From: Callaeas wilsoni
Taxonomy: Eukaryota > Chordata > Aves > Passeriformes > Callaeidae
NCBI GenBank assembly: GCA_013398955.1
Contig: VWPU01006279.1
Location: 57,501 to 121,500 of the forward strand
Direction of reading: 5' to 3'
DNA: 64,000 nt
The notes below the pieces were generated by a model that was not told the origin of the DNA, searched no databases, and saw only the letters and a program-made list of their open reading frames with translations. Numbering within the stretch: position 1 is the stretch's first letter; every line of letters begins with the position of its first letter. The position numbers and the translations under genes are program-made. Shown here piece by piece: positions 35,313 through 48,159 of this stretch.

Positions 35313-37800
35313 GCTTCATTCAATTTCCTGTCATTAAAAGCTTTGTCCACAGATCTCAAGTTTTCCTATGAAGTAATTTAATAAAAATTAATGAAGGAGA
35401 ACAAAAGAGGAGAGGAAACTACATCCATCAAAGATGTACTCAGAGGTAGAAGACAGTTCTGTCCTTAGTGCTCCCTTCAGGGTGAAGGTTTTCGTCCCAT
35501 CCGGCAGGCATCGTGTACACCATGGAGCAGGAAATGAATGACTTGATTTCTCTTGTTCTCTGACTTATGGTAGGAGTCCTGCAGAGATTTCATGGTAAAT
35601 ATTTAACAAGGGGAACTCTCCTTTTCTTTTATGGTCTCATATTTTGTAAACTGATTAACGTAATAAGGAAACAACAGTTCCCTTTGGTTAAAGCCCTCAG
35701 TTCCTCACAACTGGGAATTCTGTTCCTCAGCCATTTCCATTGCAGGGCTCTCCCAGCAGGCAGTTTGGTTTGCCTCAAGTGGAAAATGAACCATTCATTT
35801 GACAGGAAAGAAATCTCAACTAATCTTCTGGCAATTAGAGAGGCAAAAAGGGCTATTTTAACAATCTGTAGACAATATTTTTAATTTTGGTCAGTTCTAG
35901 AGCTCCTGTAAGACTTATCAGTCATCTGACACAGTTCTGTCCATGGAATGACTTCAGTTCCACAGTGGTTCCCACCTTGACGTGTGGTAGTAAACCCAAA
36001 GAAATATTTTACCTCATAGCATTGTGTCACTACTAATTTTCAGTTAAATTAAAATATTTTAGTGAGGTTGCCATACCGTCAGATCAAATCAAATGTTCCT
36101 GGGGTGTCTCCAGGTATTCCTTTCTCTTTATGGACTCTCCATGTAGATTTTTGTGTATGTGTTCTCTAGGAGCCTCTCGTGTGGCCATCCCAAGCGCAGT
36201 ACCAGGAAAGGTATTGTTTTCATTCTGCCCACTCTCTCATCTTGGTGGTTAAGAGCTGTAGTTAGTTAACAGACCAGAGAAATTCCTGGCACCCACAGGG
36301 GACCTACAGCTATTTAAATGAGCACCTGTGTGGGTTTGTTTTTTGTTTTCTGGGAAGCCATTGCACAACCTCCATGCACAAACTCTGCTGAAGCTGGGTG
36401 TTTTAAGTACCTGACAAGCACAGTGTTGCTTCCAGCTCAGAATGGTGTGCAAGCACCAGCCCGTGCCCTTGGCCTGTGGGGATCCGTGGCTCCTGGGGAA
36501 TAGAGTTTACACCAGGCTGAGCTGAATCTGTAACACAGATGAACAGACTGGTCATGCGCAGGTTAAAGCCTTGCTCACATATCGGTCATGATATACTTAC
36601 CAAATACCATATTCTTCCCTACTGTGTGGAAGAAATCACAGAACAAAATGGAATTCCAAACTGAAATCTGGTCAATCTGAGTGAATGCTTCCCTAGCTCT
36701 TGGCCATTACCAAAGGTGGGATTACTTGAAGTTAGGCTCTCCAGTGTCACAGAGTGTGCCAGAGCAATCTGGACAGTCAGATACACCAGTGTCTCATGTT
36801 GGTGCTCTTGGGGGGAGTTGTTTTTTCTTGTTTCCTGTAGTACTGTGCAGTGCTGTGAGTGCCAAGCTGTGTTTTTTATGCTGTGGGTGAATGGGGATTT
36901 TCATTTTGAATTCAAGATTCTGGGAGATAAAAAGGCAAGTATTTTTTGACAGTTTTTGTGGTTTGTCTCTAGGCACATTGGGTGCTGATTTTCATTCCAG
37001 TACATCAAGGCAACTGTCTGAACTACAATCCAAACAGAAATTCCTCCAACAACAAACTACTAATATCACATGTAGTTCCAGTTGTTCACACTTTCTTGTG
37101 CTCTGTCTTTCCATGAGATCTCACGTCCCCAGCCCACTGCCTTGGGCTAATAGTTTGTAACAAAGCTCAATCTCTAAAAAGTCCTACATAAATGGAGAAG
37201 GGAAGATCATAAAAGAGAAAGATGAAAACATTTACCACTCCAGCTCCCCCACTCAGAGTCTCTCTTGAGTTTCCTGATTCATCAGCCAGTTAGGAGGGCA
37301 CGCAATCACCCATGCTGCCTGGCTGCTGTTGCTCTCTCCAGTGCTACAGGGTACCATTCATCACAGACTGATAGCTGAAGGATACAGTGTCAATGCTGGC
37401 AATTGATCCCAGAAAACCTGCACATGTTATTGTACCTCACTAAGGGCCCTCTTCTTTTCTGCCTTTCCTTGTAACTGAAAAAATTAACCCATGAGGTTTA
37501 TTTTGTTCAGATTGGAACAGGGAAAATAATACCTGCAGGAGGAGGAAACATTGTGTGTTCAGCCCATCCCTATATCCTAATTTTTATTTAAGGCTTAAAT
37601 TAGGGGGAAAAAAATTGCTGTCTTCTAACATACGTGGTTTAGAAGAAGGGAGATCTGTGGGGATTATCAGCTTGTAAGAGTGCATATTCGTGTGATAAAA
37701 CTGAATTACCCAGAAGACAAAAGAAGCACTTGAGATACAACATTGATCTTTTGTACCACCATGTGCATTCCTGTGTTACACCTTGGGGCAAATCCCAGCC
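35313..37800. other. Intergenic DNA, no gene seen
   Basis: Mixed AT-rich sequence. Short ORFs only (at most about 105 residues), with no domain, RNA gene or nameable repeat. Confidence 0.45.
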
Positions 37801-37807
37801 AAGTTCT

Positions 37808-37836
37808 GGGGAGGGGCGGGGTTGGGGTGGGGTGGG
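37808..37836 (+). other. G-quadruplex motif
   Basis: Six G-runs in 29 bases: GGGG at 37808-37811, 37813-37816, 37818-37821, 37824-37827 and 37829-37832, then GGG at 37834-37836. Loops are 1, 1, 2, 1 and 1 bases. This comfortably satisfies the usual four-run quadruplex pattern. Confidence 0.85.
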
Positions 37837-40800
37837 AAATCTTGCTTTTCCTAGGTCAGTAATCCTACGTGTAATTGTTGTTCACAGTAACACACTGTGC
37901 AGACCCACTCATCCAGACCTATGGGGTATTCCTGAAGCAAGGTACTATTAAATAGGTGCTCATGCTTTGACTCTGTGTTTGGAAATCTGGAAGTGAGAAA
38001 GGAAAGATTCATTGGTAATTCAGACACCCTTGGAGGGGAGCAGGAAATGCAGAAGCAGCCAGTCTATAGGGCACCAATTTAAGTCATCCCAAGCCAACCA
38101 TATCAATGCACACTTTGGTGTCCACTGGCTTAGGTATGTGCTTACTTCCAAGTAATTTGCTGAATCAGGACTGTAGGCAGTGTCCTGTCTCTGGTCCCAT
38201 AAGGTACAATACCAAAGCAGGAAGTCAGGCAATTTTGAGGAGTTTGCTTTATAGCAAGCATTACATTTTATAGTGGTTTTCATTGAAAAATCTCAGCAAG
38301 CTAAGGTACAGTGATTAATTAAATTTTACAGCTACCCTGTGCACTAAGTAAACAGTGCATTATTATTTTTTGCTTTAATAAAGAGCAAATGCGGGATGTG
38401 GAAAGGAAAGGATTTAGAAGTGTATCCAATCAGCTGGGGTGGCTCCTTCTCTCATTTGTAATCTCCCCTCTGACGCCTGGTAGGATCACTATTGCTTTTT
38501 TCAGTAACTAGAGTCAGATGGACAGTTTCATCCTCAGCATGCTGGATATCAGAGGTGAACTGCTGGACAACAACCAGGACAGATATAAATCTAACCCAAA
38601 GCAGAGCAAAGTCCCCTTGTAAATGTAGTTAGGCTTTTTCAGTTCTTTTCTCCCCAAAATGAGCAGATTTTGGAGCCCATTGTAATCAGCATGACTATTT
38701 AGCCCCAAGGATACAAGTCTGAGTAGCAGATGTTGGGGGAGACTTTGTGCCTTGCTGGACATAGGCTGTACCTCAATATAACCTCTCCTGGCTAGCTCTC
38801 ACAAGAGCAGGGATAGCCCTTCCTGCCTGCCTGTGGCTGGGGCATGGAAAGTGCAGGAGAGAGCTCCCACATAAAGTGTGTTGGAGGAAGGGCAGACATG
38901 GGGATTCCTTTGGCTCAGCAGCTTCCGTGTGTAGAAGTCCTTGAATAGAACATGCTCTTCCCATCTCGGAGAGAATACAGGGGATTTAGAAAAATACCAC
39001 CAAAACCAAACAAAGAAAAAAGCAAAAAAGATGCATATTGAACATTTCAGAAATAAAATTAGTGTTTTCTCCATAACCCTTTGGTAACAAGACAAGCATA
39101 CAACAGAAAACTCTTCTGAGAGAGCAGTTCCTGTACTTTGTGCTATTTTGAATAAATCGTTAGGGAAACACCAAATATCCTAAATGAGCATCATGATTCT
39201 GGAATGGGTGGGTATCTAGTGGTGGGACTTGGAAAGAGTCTGAGCTCAGTAATGGAAGGCAAGCTTCTCTAAAGGTTTTTAAATAGAAGGGCACAAAGGT
39301 CACTTACAGAAAAAGGGAGGTTAGCCTCTCACCTGACCAGACATGGTGGCTGTTTCTGTACATAGGTAACATCCTGTACCTTGCAATGGACTCCGTAAAG
39401 TCCTTGCCTCCATGAGGAAAGTCTTATGGTTTTGGTTTAATTGTTGCAAGTGACAACGTCAGCTGAACTTATACAACAGAGTGGCCAGTGTAGAACAACT
39501 TTACTTTCTATTTCCTAGCCAGCATCCCTGCCTGCAGACTCCGTATGAAATGATGAAAATAGAAGAAAAGCAAAGTTTTGCCTCAACGTGTGCTCTCACT
39601 GTGATAACTTTTGGACTGACTTTAGCCTTCAAGGAAGCAGATGCATAGGTGGATGTAACCAGCTCTCATCCAGTGACTTTCTCTGCTGCTTGGGAGCAAA
39701 GTGTCACTGCTCATGCTGTTGGTGGGACACTTATCTTTTCACAAGGCATTTGCCTTTGTCAGCCAAAGGAAACCTCTGCTGGCAGAGCTGCCTGAAGTGT
39801 GTTGAGCTGGAAGCTGTTCTTGGCAGTATTGACATTCAGCTCATTGAACCAGCATGCCTGTCACTGGAGGTGGTTTTTGTGCATCTCTGATTTGTGTGTG
39901 TTCATAGTCAGGCCAGCCTGGCCTCTCCAAGACTGCTTCTTTCTTCCAGTGTGCTTACACAGGGTGTTTTCTGCCCTGTTTGTTGGACTTGGATGTACTT
40001 CCATGAAGCCCCATGTGCCACGCCAGAGAAGCACATGGAGACATGCAAAGGGGTTTCGTAAAGCATGAGAAGGGTAAGTCCTTTATTGCAGTTGAATGCA
40101 GTTTGTCTGTGGAAAAGTTTTTGTTCTGAATCTTGGTAACTCGTGGTTGCAGGTTAGCTGGGCAAATGGAAGTGTGTCATTATGGCACTGGTTCAGATGC
40201 AGAGCTCGGAGCTGCAGCTTTCTTTCAAGCAGGCTGGGGACAGAGGGAAGGAGAATGGCTGTGAATGAGAGGTGGGAGGTGTGACTGCAGGGTAACAAGA
40301 GAGGTAACAAGGAGTAAAGATCTGGAGTCAGATCCCAGTTTCCATGGGATGCAGGTGTGCACAGGGGCCTGCTTCTGATTGCTTTTTTCCACAACAGAAA
40401 CAAGGGGTTGATGGAATCATGGATACAGGGAGAAGCATCCTCCAGATGGCAAAGGACCAAATGATACTGAATGTGGGAGGAGTTGGCAGCACTGTAGTGG
40501 AATTACAGGTCTCATTTGTCAGAGCTCTGTAGGTGAAGTGCTGGAGTTCAGAGTGACTGTGGAAAAGCAGAGTCTGAAATGTGGCAGAGGGAATGTTGGA
40601 AAATGCAAACCCCAGCCATCGGATTTGACGAGCAAGACTGTTTTTTTGGGAGGGCAGCGAATTTTTTCAAGTAGGAAATTGCCACTGAGGTCATTCTGGC
40701 TGTACTTTAATATCTTGCTTAACTGAAGTATTTACTTAACCAAAATGTTATTTTCCATTTTATTTGGTTATGGTCTTATTCATTCACTCTCTTAATACAG

Positions 40801-43800
40801 TTTTTGAGGCTGAGCTTTACTGAGATGTGGCCCCAAGATGACTGGTACTTAGGTCCAAATGAAATGAGTGAGTCCTTTGCATTTTCAGTAGGAAATTTGA
40901 GAGGCTTAATTATTTAAACCTGGAAAACATAAGAGAAATGCATATTAAATGTTGTTTATGAAGTGAAAGATGGTTCTCAAAGTGCTTTGTCCTGTTCACC
41001 TTCCGTGCTAGTGCTGCTTTGGGGATGTGACTGCCCAGAAACCTCTCACTGGTTACAGGCACTGCAGGGCTGAAACTGGAGAGATGTGTTTCCCACCACA
41101 AGACTGTGTGACCTCCGTGATTTTTGGATCCAGGTTTCCTGGGCAGCTTCGGGAATGCCACGCCAAATCCTTTTTCTTGTTCTGAATTGGCTTTGGCTGC
41201 TCAGAGCCTGGTACGTGGTACCATCTGCCTGGCTTATTGAATGTGTGAGGGTGTATAGCTGCTCTGGGAAAAAGGGACATATGGAAAATGATATTTGGTG
41301 AATCCCAGGAAAGAAAAGTCACGGGAAACCACCTAATTACCAACGCTTAATAGCCAGTGAATCGACAGTAAGGAGCTTGGTCCTGAGGTCCTGTGGCATA
41401 AATGCGTGATTACGTTAACGCCCCACTGCTACTGGGATACTTTTGTGTTTACAGGCCTTTCTCCCTTATTGCTAGAGGCCTTCAAATCCCAGATAGTCAA
41501 AATCTCTATTCAGTACTGCCTGCTGGGCGTTTAACAAGGGTTCTTGTAACGGGACTCAGTACAAGTACAAACATGAATGAAGAGTGCAGGGGCCACCACA
41601 GCACCACAGGCTGCAAGGTAGCCAAATGGAGGCAGCCGCAGAAAAGCAGGATAAAGTAGACAATGACCCTCGGCGCCTCAAGGCATTGCTTCAAAAGGTG
41701 TCAACACCAATTAAATTGTAAAGGCTCTGTCAGCTTCTGAAAAGTTATCTAGGCAGGGACAGAAAGTACAGAATCAAAGGGGCTGCGATGAGGTTTTGTG
41801 TGTCTGGCAGCAGAGCGGGCATACACATGCTCCTGGCAGTGTGGGATCCGACTGGGAGCCTCCCAAAGGCAGAGCCATGCTTGGGGTGGAAAAGAGGCAA
41901 GACAGCCAGTGTGGGGTCTCCTGTGCCACTGGTTTTTATCAACAGCGGGGGGAGTGTTTAATAACATGGACCAAGGTTGGTTAAAGAAAAAGCTGAACAT
42001 TTCTCCCCTGTCTCAGTCAGGGGTTAATACATTTGAAAACTGGACGCAGTGTCTTCCCTGATAAATTCACTTTCTGTGTGCTCCGAGCATTTTTAATTTG
42101 CTTGTAATAAGTAGCAGCTCTCAACTTTATTTTATTCATTGCTGTATAAATTTGCTCATTAGAAAAGGAAGTGGTGTTTTAGCAGCGAATTTCTCTTTGT
42201 GGTTAGATGTGTATAACTCCTAAATTCTTGTCCTGCCTTTCCCCTTTACTCGTGGGACTGTGACAGAGTCTCATCCTGTTCTTGAATAAAATGGTTAGAG
42301 GTGCAGGGTGGAGGTTCACGTAGGCATTTCTCTGTGCCTTATTGATGAGAATGTTGTGATGCACACAGATGTGTACTGTGGTCTTTTCAGTGTGGCAGCC
42401 AAGCTGTGGAGTCTAAGGCACAATGAAAGGGGTAAAGACTCAGTTTGGTGCTCATATGTGGTAAGGGGGGAAGAAATGTGTGTCTTCTGTGTGTAGTGCC
42501 TAAATTTCTGTGCAAGAAGGTGAAATGCTTTATTTATAAACTAGTTTAAATGGTTCGTACTAAAAGAAAGCTTCTTACGATAATATTTATTCTTGTCTGT
42601 TGCTCCTAACAAAACTCCGAAAAGCTATTTATGCTGTCTTTAAAACCCAATTTAAAATGTGAATTAAACCAAGGAATTAAAATTGTTGTTTTCAGTCTTA
42701 GAGTTTGCTCACGAAGCATTGTTACTGCAATTCAAATGGCTGGGTGATGTTGATATTAAGTTATCTTTGTAGGTTTACACACCAAATCAAAGAGATGGTT
42801 CATATTTTTTGTACAGTGACTCCTAAATACATTATTTTGCCAAATCCCCCTTGGTATTGTAACAAATTGTTTAATGAAAAAATCGATTTGGGAGGAGGAA
42901 GTTGAGTTGAAAGGTTTGGGAATACTGTTTAAATGAAAAGATATAGAACTAAGGGCTCATTGCTGCCTTATTTTAAAGCCTTTTCCAGAGAAGTATGAGA
43001 TTTGATGACAATATTATAAAAGCAACAATCAAATTTGCTAGAACATATTCATCTATCTACAGACCATTTATTTTCTCTGACTAGAAGTCTGGATGCTGTT
43101 TGTTTTTCAGTATCTGATTATTATAATGTTTTTGGAATTCATCATTTTTAAATGTCCCAGTGCCTGAGAAATCAAAAGGCCACTTTCTGACGAAATTGAA
43201 GGATGTGTCAGAAATATTCTGAGTCTCTTTTTCTGGGTAGCAGCTCAATTTAGCAAACATAATCTTTTGAACTGGAGCAGAAGTAACTTGGGGGTGGGTG
43301 GGAAGTCAGGCTGTATGTGGCCGTGTTAGGCAAATGGCAGAGGAAGGATGCTGAGGATCCCCTTCCCTGGCCTTGCCAAGAGCAGACGCTTCCTGGTGTG
43401 TGAGAGGAGAGCAGGTATATTTGGTACAATTTCTCGAGTGTTTTGGGCAGTCAGCCATGCCCCGTGGCTGTCCAAGCTGTGCCAGTGGTGAGCAGCTGGG
43501 TGGGCTTTGGCACAAATACCCAGCTGATCTCTGAAACCCATCTGAAACTGAGCAGCCCTGATGAGGGGAAGAGCCTGTGTCTTTTCCTGCTCTTATGGAA
43601 GAGCTGGCAGGGGAAGCTGGCCTTGGCAGCAAATTTCTCTCTGTGCGTGAGGATTTCCAGGCTTTGCATAGGAGTCAGGACAAGCTTTTGGGACTGGCAC
43701 CGCAGTGCACCTGAGGCAGCACCCAGTGCTGTAAGCACCTGAAATGCACAGTGAGCAGGAGTTGTGAGTACGCATTGTGTGCAGGCAGCAAGGAGGCTGG

Positions 43801-46800
43801 GAGGGAAACAGGCTTGGACAGGTGCTGATCAGTATTTCTCCACAAATGATGGTGAAGGTGGGGCTGTGCCTCGTGTGGGAAATGAAGAGAGGGATGTGCC
43901 AGAGCTGCCATGTCTGCAGTCATCACAGGTGCTGCTGGCGAGTTCCTTCCCACAGGTGTAACTCATAGGGAAGGGGGATCATCGCCCCAGTTACAGCTCA
44001 GTACCAATTTCCTCCTGCCCATTTTCCAGCTGTTTCTAGGTAGCTTCCAGGTGGGAGTGGAGAAGTGGGATTATTCCCTCCCCCCCTTAAAACGGTGTAT
44101 TGCAAATTGCTGTCCTTCTGTGCAAATGGGGAGGACACATCCCAGCACTGCTCTGCTGCTGGCTCAAAGGAAGCATGGCTGGGAGCTGGTCTGTGCTCCT
44201 GGCAGCCTCTGTGTCCAGGAGACAGCATCCGTGCTGTGCTTCACCTCCAAAGTCCCTGTCAGCAACTTGTAGCAGGCTTCTCCAGTTTACGGGAGAAAAA
44301 GATTAGTGTGCAGAAGGCCACCAGATTATGGCAGGAGAGTAAAAATTAGTGAGGTTTTGCTGAGGCTTGGGGTAGAGTTCCTCAATCTAATGTTGGTTTG
44401 CTTTGTACTGATTAATTTTTCATGTGGAACAAAAGAGCTGAGAAAGAAGATATCATTTCCATATAGTGTTTTGCTCTATAAAGCAAAAGCACTGGAGAAT
44501 GGTGAGAGCATCAATTTTGTTGGTAAATAACAACATGATCAGCATTGCAATTTTTGCCCTTCTGTGGACATCGAAAGAAATTGTGCAAAGAGATAATGAC
44601 TTTACTGCAAAGACAAAATAATGCTGCTTCTTTAAAGAATTGTCGTGGTGCGGGCATTCCTTGCAATTTAGCAAAATTCCTTCGTCTCTCCTGGCCAGCT
44701 GGAGGAGAGGCAGGACCGTGCTGTCCCTCGGCCGGCGGGTGGGGAGGGACTCCGGAGCGTCCGAGGGCTGCTCCGAGTGCCCTGCCTTTGTGCAGCCACA
44801 CAGCACAGAGCAGGTTTTACATGGCTGAGTGCATTGTAAACTCTGTCACTTCAGGGTATCGCCCACTTAAACAACATCCTCATCATTTTTCTTAGGAAAT
44901 GATCTGAGACAAAATATTGAATTATTTAGAGCACCGCTGGGAGAGGGAATTGATTCCTTGCTGTATCAGAGAGAAATAGCTGCTCTTTTGAGGCTTGATC
45001 CAAAGCCTGGAGAAGTCAATGAGAATCTTTCCATTGATTTCAGTAGGCTTTAGATCATGCTCTTATTCACTCATCAGCTATTTCTCTTTAGTTTGAACAA
45101 AACAATGCAGCCTTTCATTGCAAGATACTTAGTTTGCTGTACCTAAAGGAAATACATTCTGTCCTGTTCTGTTGAATATAAGAATCACTCATGGCCTGCT
45201 GAAATAAGTAAGTAGCAAACAGCTTTTTAACACTGCTGAAACTTAAATTTATCCGTACGCATTTGGAATTTTTCTGACATGTGCACAGCTACTTGCATAT
45301 GTACATTTTAAACTCAATATGCGATCTTGTATTAATGTTTTCTTTCTTTGCAATTAATTCCTCTTGTTTGGAATCTGAAGATGCATTCTACTTTTTTTCT
45401 TTCTAGGCTTTCAGATGTGTTTCAGCCTCTTTGCTGCCAAAGGAAAAACTGGAGTAGGCTTTCATTAGTTTCCAATTTCTATCCTGTTCGTGGGAAAGTC
45501 AAAATGCGGCATCTCCGTTGGACAGCACTGAAATTTTCCATTTTGACACCAAGTCTGAAAGGAGTAGCCAAACTAGGCAGGGCCTCTGCAGCTGCCAGCA
45601 GCTTTTCCAGCAGCCTCTTTAAAAACAGAGATGCAAAAGTTATTTCTTGACTGTCTGACTTAAACCCTCTCTTTTCTCGGGCCATGCATATTTAACCAAA
45701 ATTTAGCCACATGCCAACAACACCATCCCTATGTGTGCTTTCACAAGGGAGCCCAAGTGCACATCCATAGCCCAGTCTCAGTTTGCCATCTATATAAAAT
45801 GACTCAAAAATGGACCTAACATAAAATGTAACAGGAAATAAAGAACAGTGGGTGCCACACTCAATTTTTGACCTCTTAGGTTGTGCTGGAGTCAGGAGAC
45901 GGGTAGATTCCTTGTTGCCCACGGGCAGTGTGCCTGCTTCTGAGTGCAGGCAGCAGAACACACCTGAGGGCTCTTCTGAGGTTGATGGAAATACAGCGCA
46001 GGGTGCAATTAAGAGAAGGTGACACCCCTGCGGTGGCTCAGCCTTCAGGGATGGCTGAGGGCTTGTGGCAGGGTCCAGCTTGTGCACCCCCAGGGCAAGC
46101 CCGAACCCCAGGGAGGGGGCCAGAGCCCCGGCCAGCCTGGGCTCTGCAGCAAGAAGCACATCCTACAGCATTACATTCTATTCTTCAGGAGAGCAATTTT
46201 TTCACTTTAATAATTTAATGTTCTCAGTGTATGTTGCTTCTTATGTTGAAGGAAATATTTTCAGTGGTATAATTGTTCTCTCATCCAGAGGGACTCCTAA
46301 ACAGCAGATTTTCAGTATGCCCAAAAATGTTATTCAGAAAATGGGTTGTATCAAATTGTAAACATTTCAAAGCGTAAAGAAATCATGAAAGCAAGATGAA
46401 GTTATCACAGCAGGGACAGAGACAGTGTGTTAAAGCACCACCTGTGAAGACTCCTGCTTTTGGGAGCTGTCTCCACAGCCAAAGGCCAGTGAAGAATTAC
46501 TGACCCTTTAAAGAAAAAAAATAGAAAATATTGTTGATATTGCCCCATGATGCCTACCTGCATGTAGATTAATGGAAAGAATAGACTGTGTTGAAGTTAT
46601 TTTTGTTTTTAAGATGTGTGAAGCAAAGTTGAAAGAAGAGACGCGGAGTGTGGTTTCAGGAAAATGCCAGTCAATTTTCATAGCCAGAGGGTTTCTGTCA
46701 GGGAAGAGGAGAAATAATAGCTTATATAAAATTCTGAAGTTTTATAAATATTTACTAATACCAAAATATCCATCAGAATCAATCACAGAATTGGTAACAG

Positions 46801-47488
46801 GAGCACATTTAAGTCTTGGTACAAGTTCTACTGAAGGTGGTTGGATTGCTTGCATTGATTTTTTGAGGAGGGATGAGAGCAGTGGAGATATTGCCAAAGA
46901 TTTTGAGAAAGAAGACAAGATATTCCAGCTAGCAGTCCTTCCAGCTTGGCAGTCACAGGGCAAGGCATGGAGGCCGTAATACTGAGAGATGTTGCTGAGA
47001 AATTCTGAGAGCCATTTTGGGGAGAATTTATTGGCTCCCTTTGTCAGTGAACTTCATCCCTCAGCTGAGAGCTAGCAGAAGGCTTGCTTTGTATTTCAAA
47101 ATTTCTCATGCTGCAGAGAGTGGATTATAGCCTGTTAGTACAATATACGCATGCTGATAGATTTACCAACATGAAGGGAAAGTAATGAATCCTCTTTGGA
47201 TAGGATAATTCATCTTTGAAACCCTAAACTTGCCAGGATGTGATCATTTAGGCAAGTGAAGCAAGAAGGATATAAACTGTTAAATAGCACAGTAATATTG
47301 TAGAAAGTTTCATTTTCAATGATTTTAATTAAACTCTGAACCAAACACATTTATTTAAAAAAAAAACAACCCTTCATCAGTTCAGATTATGGTTATTTCT
47401 GTTACCTCTTTAAATCTGGAACTCACTGACAGGAATCTGTGATTTTTGTAGTTGCTCAAATCTTCTTTCTCTTTAAGTAGGTGATAGT
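37837..47488. other. Intergenic DNA, no gene seen
   Basis: About 9.6 kb with local GC-richer patches at about 43300-44250, 44660-44810 and 45990-46170. These generate clusters of overlapping ORFs on both strands (for example 45692-46159 on the minus strand, 155 residues). None resembles a known family, and opposite-strand overlap argues for chance. No CR1 copy or other element was recognised. Confidence 0.4.
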
Positions 47489-48112
47489 TTAGCAGATAAA
47501 AAAGAGTTTCTTTCCAAGAGCAAGGACAGGAGCAGTTGTGGCAAGAGAGAGTGGTGGATTTGTTTTCCTACCCCACTCCTGCATAAGTCGTCTCGTTCCC
47601 CTTGCTGCTCTCCTTGCACTGCAGCAGAGATTAAGGAAAGCAGAACAGCTTTCAAAACAAGCTGCCAAACCTGGCCTCCAAAGCAGACTGCCTTTATTCT
47701 GAGACTTATTTTCTACTAAATAATTGTCTTTTATTAAGAAATTTCTGTCGATGCTGGTGACTAAAGTTTGCAGTATTTGAATGAACCATTCTACATGGAT
47801 ACACAAACAGACTGAATTTAGAGCAAAATAGCTTTTGCTGGATTTATTATTTCCTTGAAATATGACAGTAAGAAAAAGATTACAGGACCTAAAAATTTGG
47901 AGACGTGTGCCTGAGTGTGTGGATAACCAGTACGAAGTCAAAGTGAATTTCCTGGGAGTCACCAGGGTTGGCTGAGGCTGAGCCAGCCGGGTGCTACGGC
48001 TGTGCCGAGATCTCCTCTCTGGATAAGAGCTCGCAGGCTGGGAAGCGCCTGAGCCCCTTAACAGCACAAAGCCAGATCTCGGATTTGTTTGCTTGTAAAA
48101 TTTCTCCTTCAA
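47489..48112 (-). other. Unassigned 207-codon ORF, probably non-coding
   Basis: Longest gap-free ORF in the window. It starts MKEKFYKQTNPRSGF and ends with a hydrophobic LGKKLFFIC. Composition changes along its length: basic and serine-rich at the N-terminus, hydrophobic in the middle, cysteine- and arginine-rich near residues 150-180. There is no signal peptide, repeat or domain that I know, and no intron signals were noted. A rough iid estimate makes an ORF this long uncommon but not impossible in 64 kb. It is recorded so that it can be tested, not as a gene call. Confidence 0.12.
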
Positions 48113-48159
48113 AAAGAAAAGGTTCAGAGCATTCGGTGGAGTTTAAAAAAATCTGTCAG

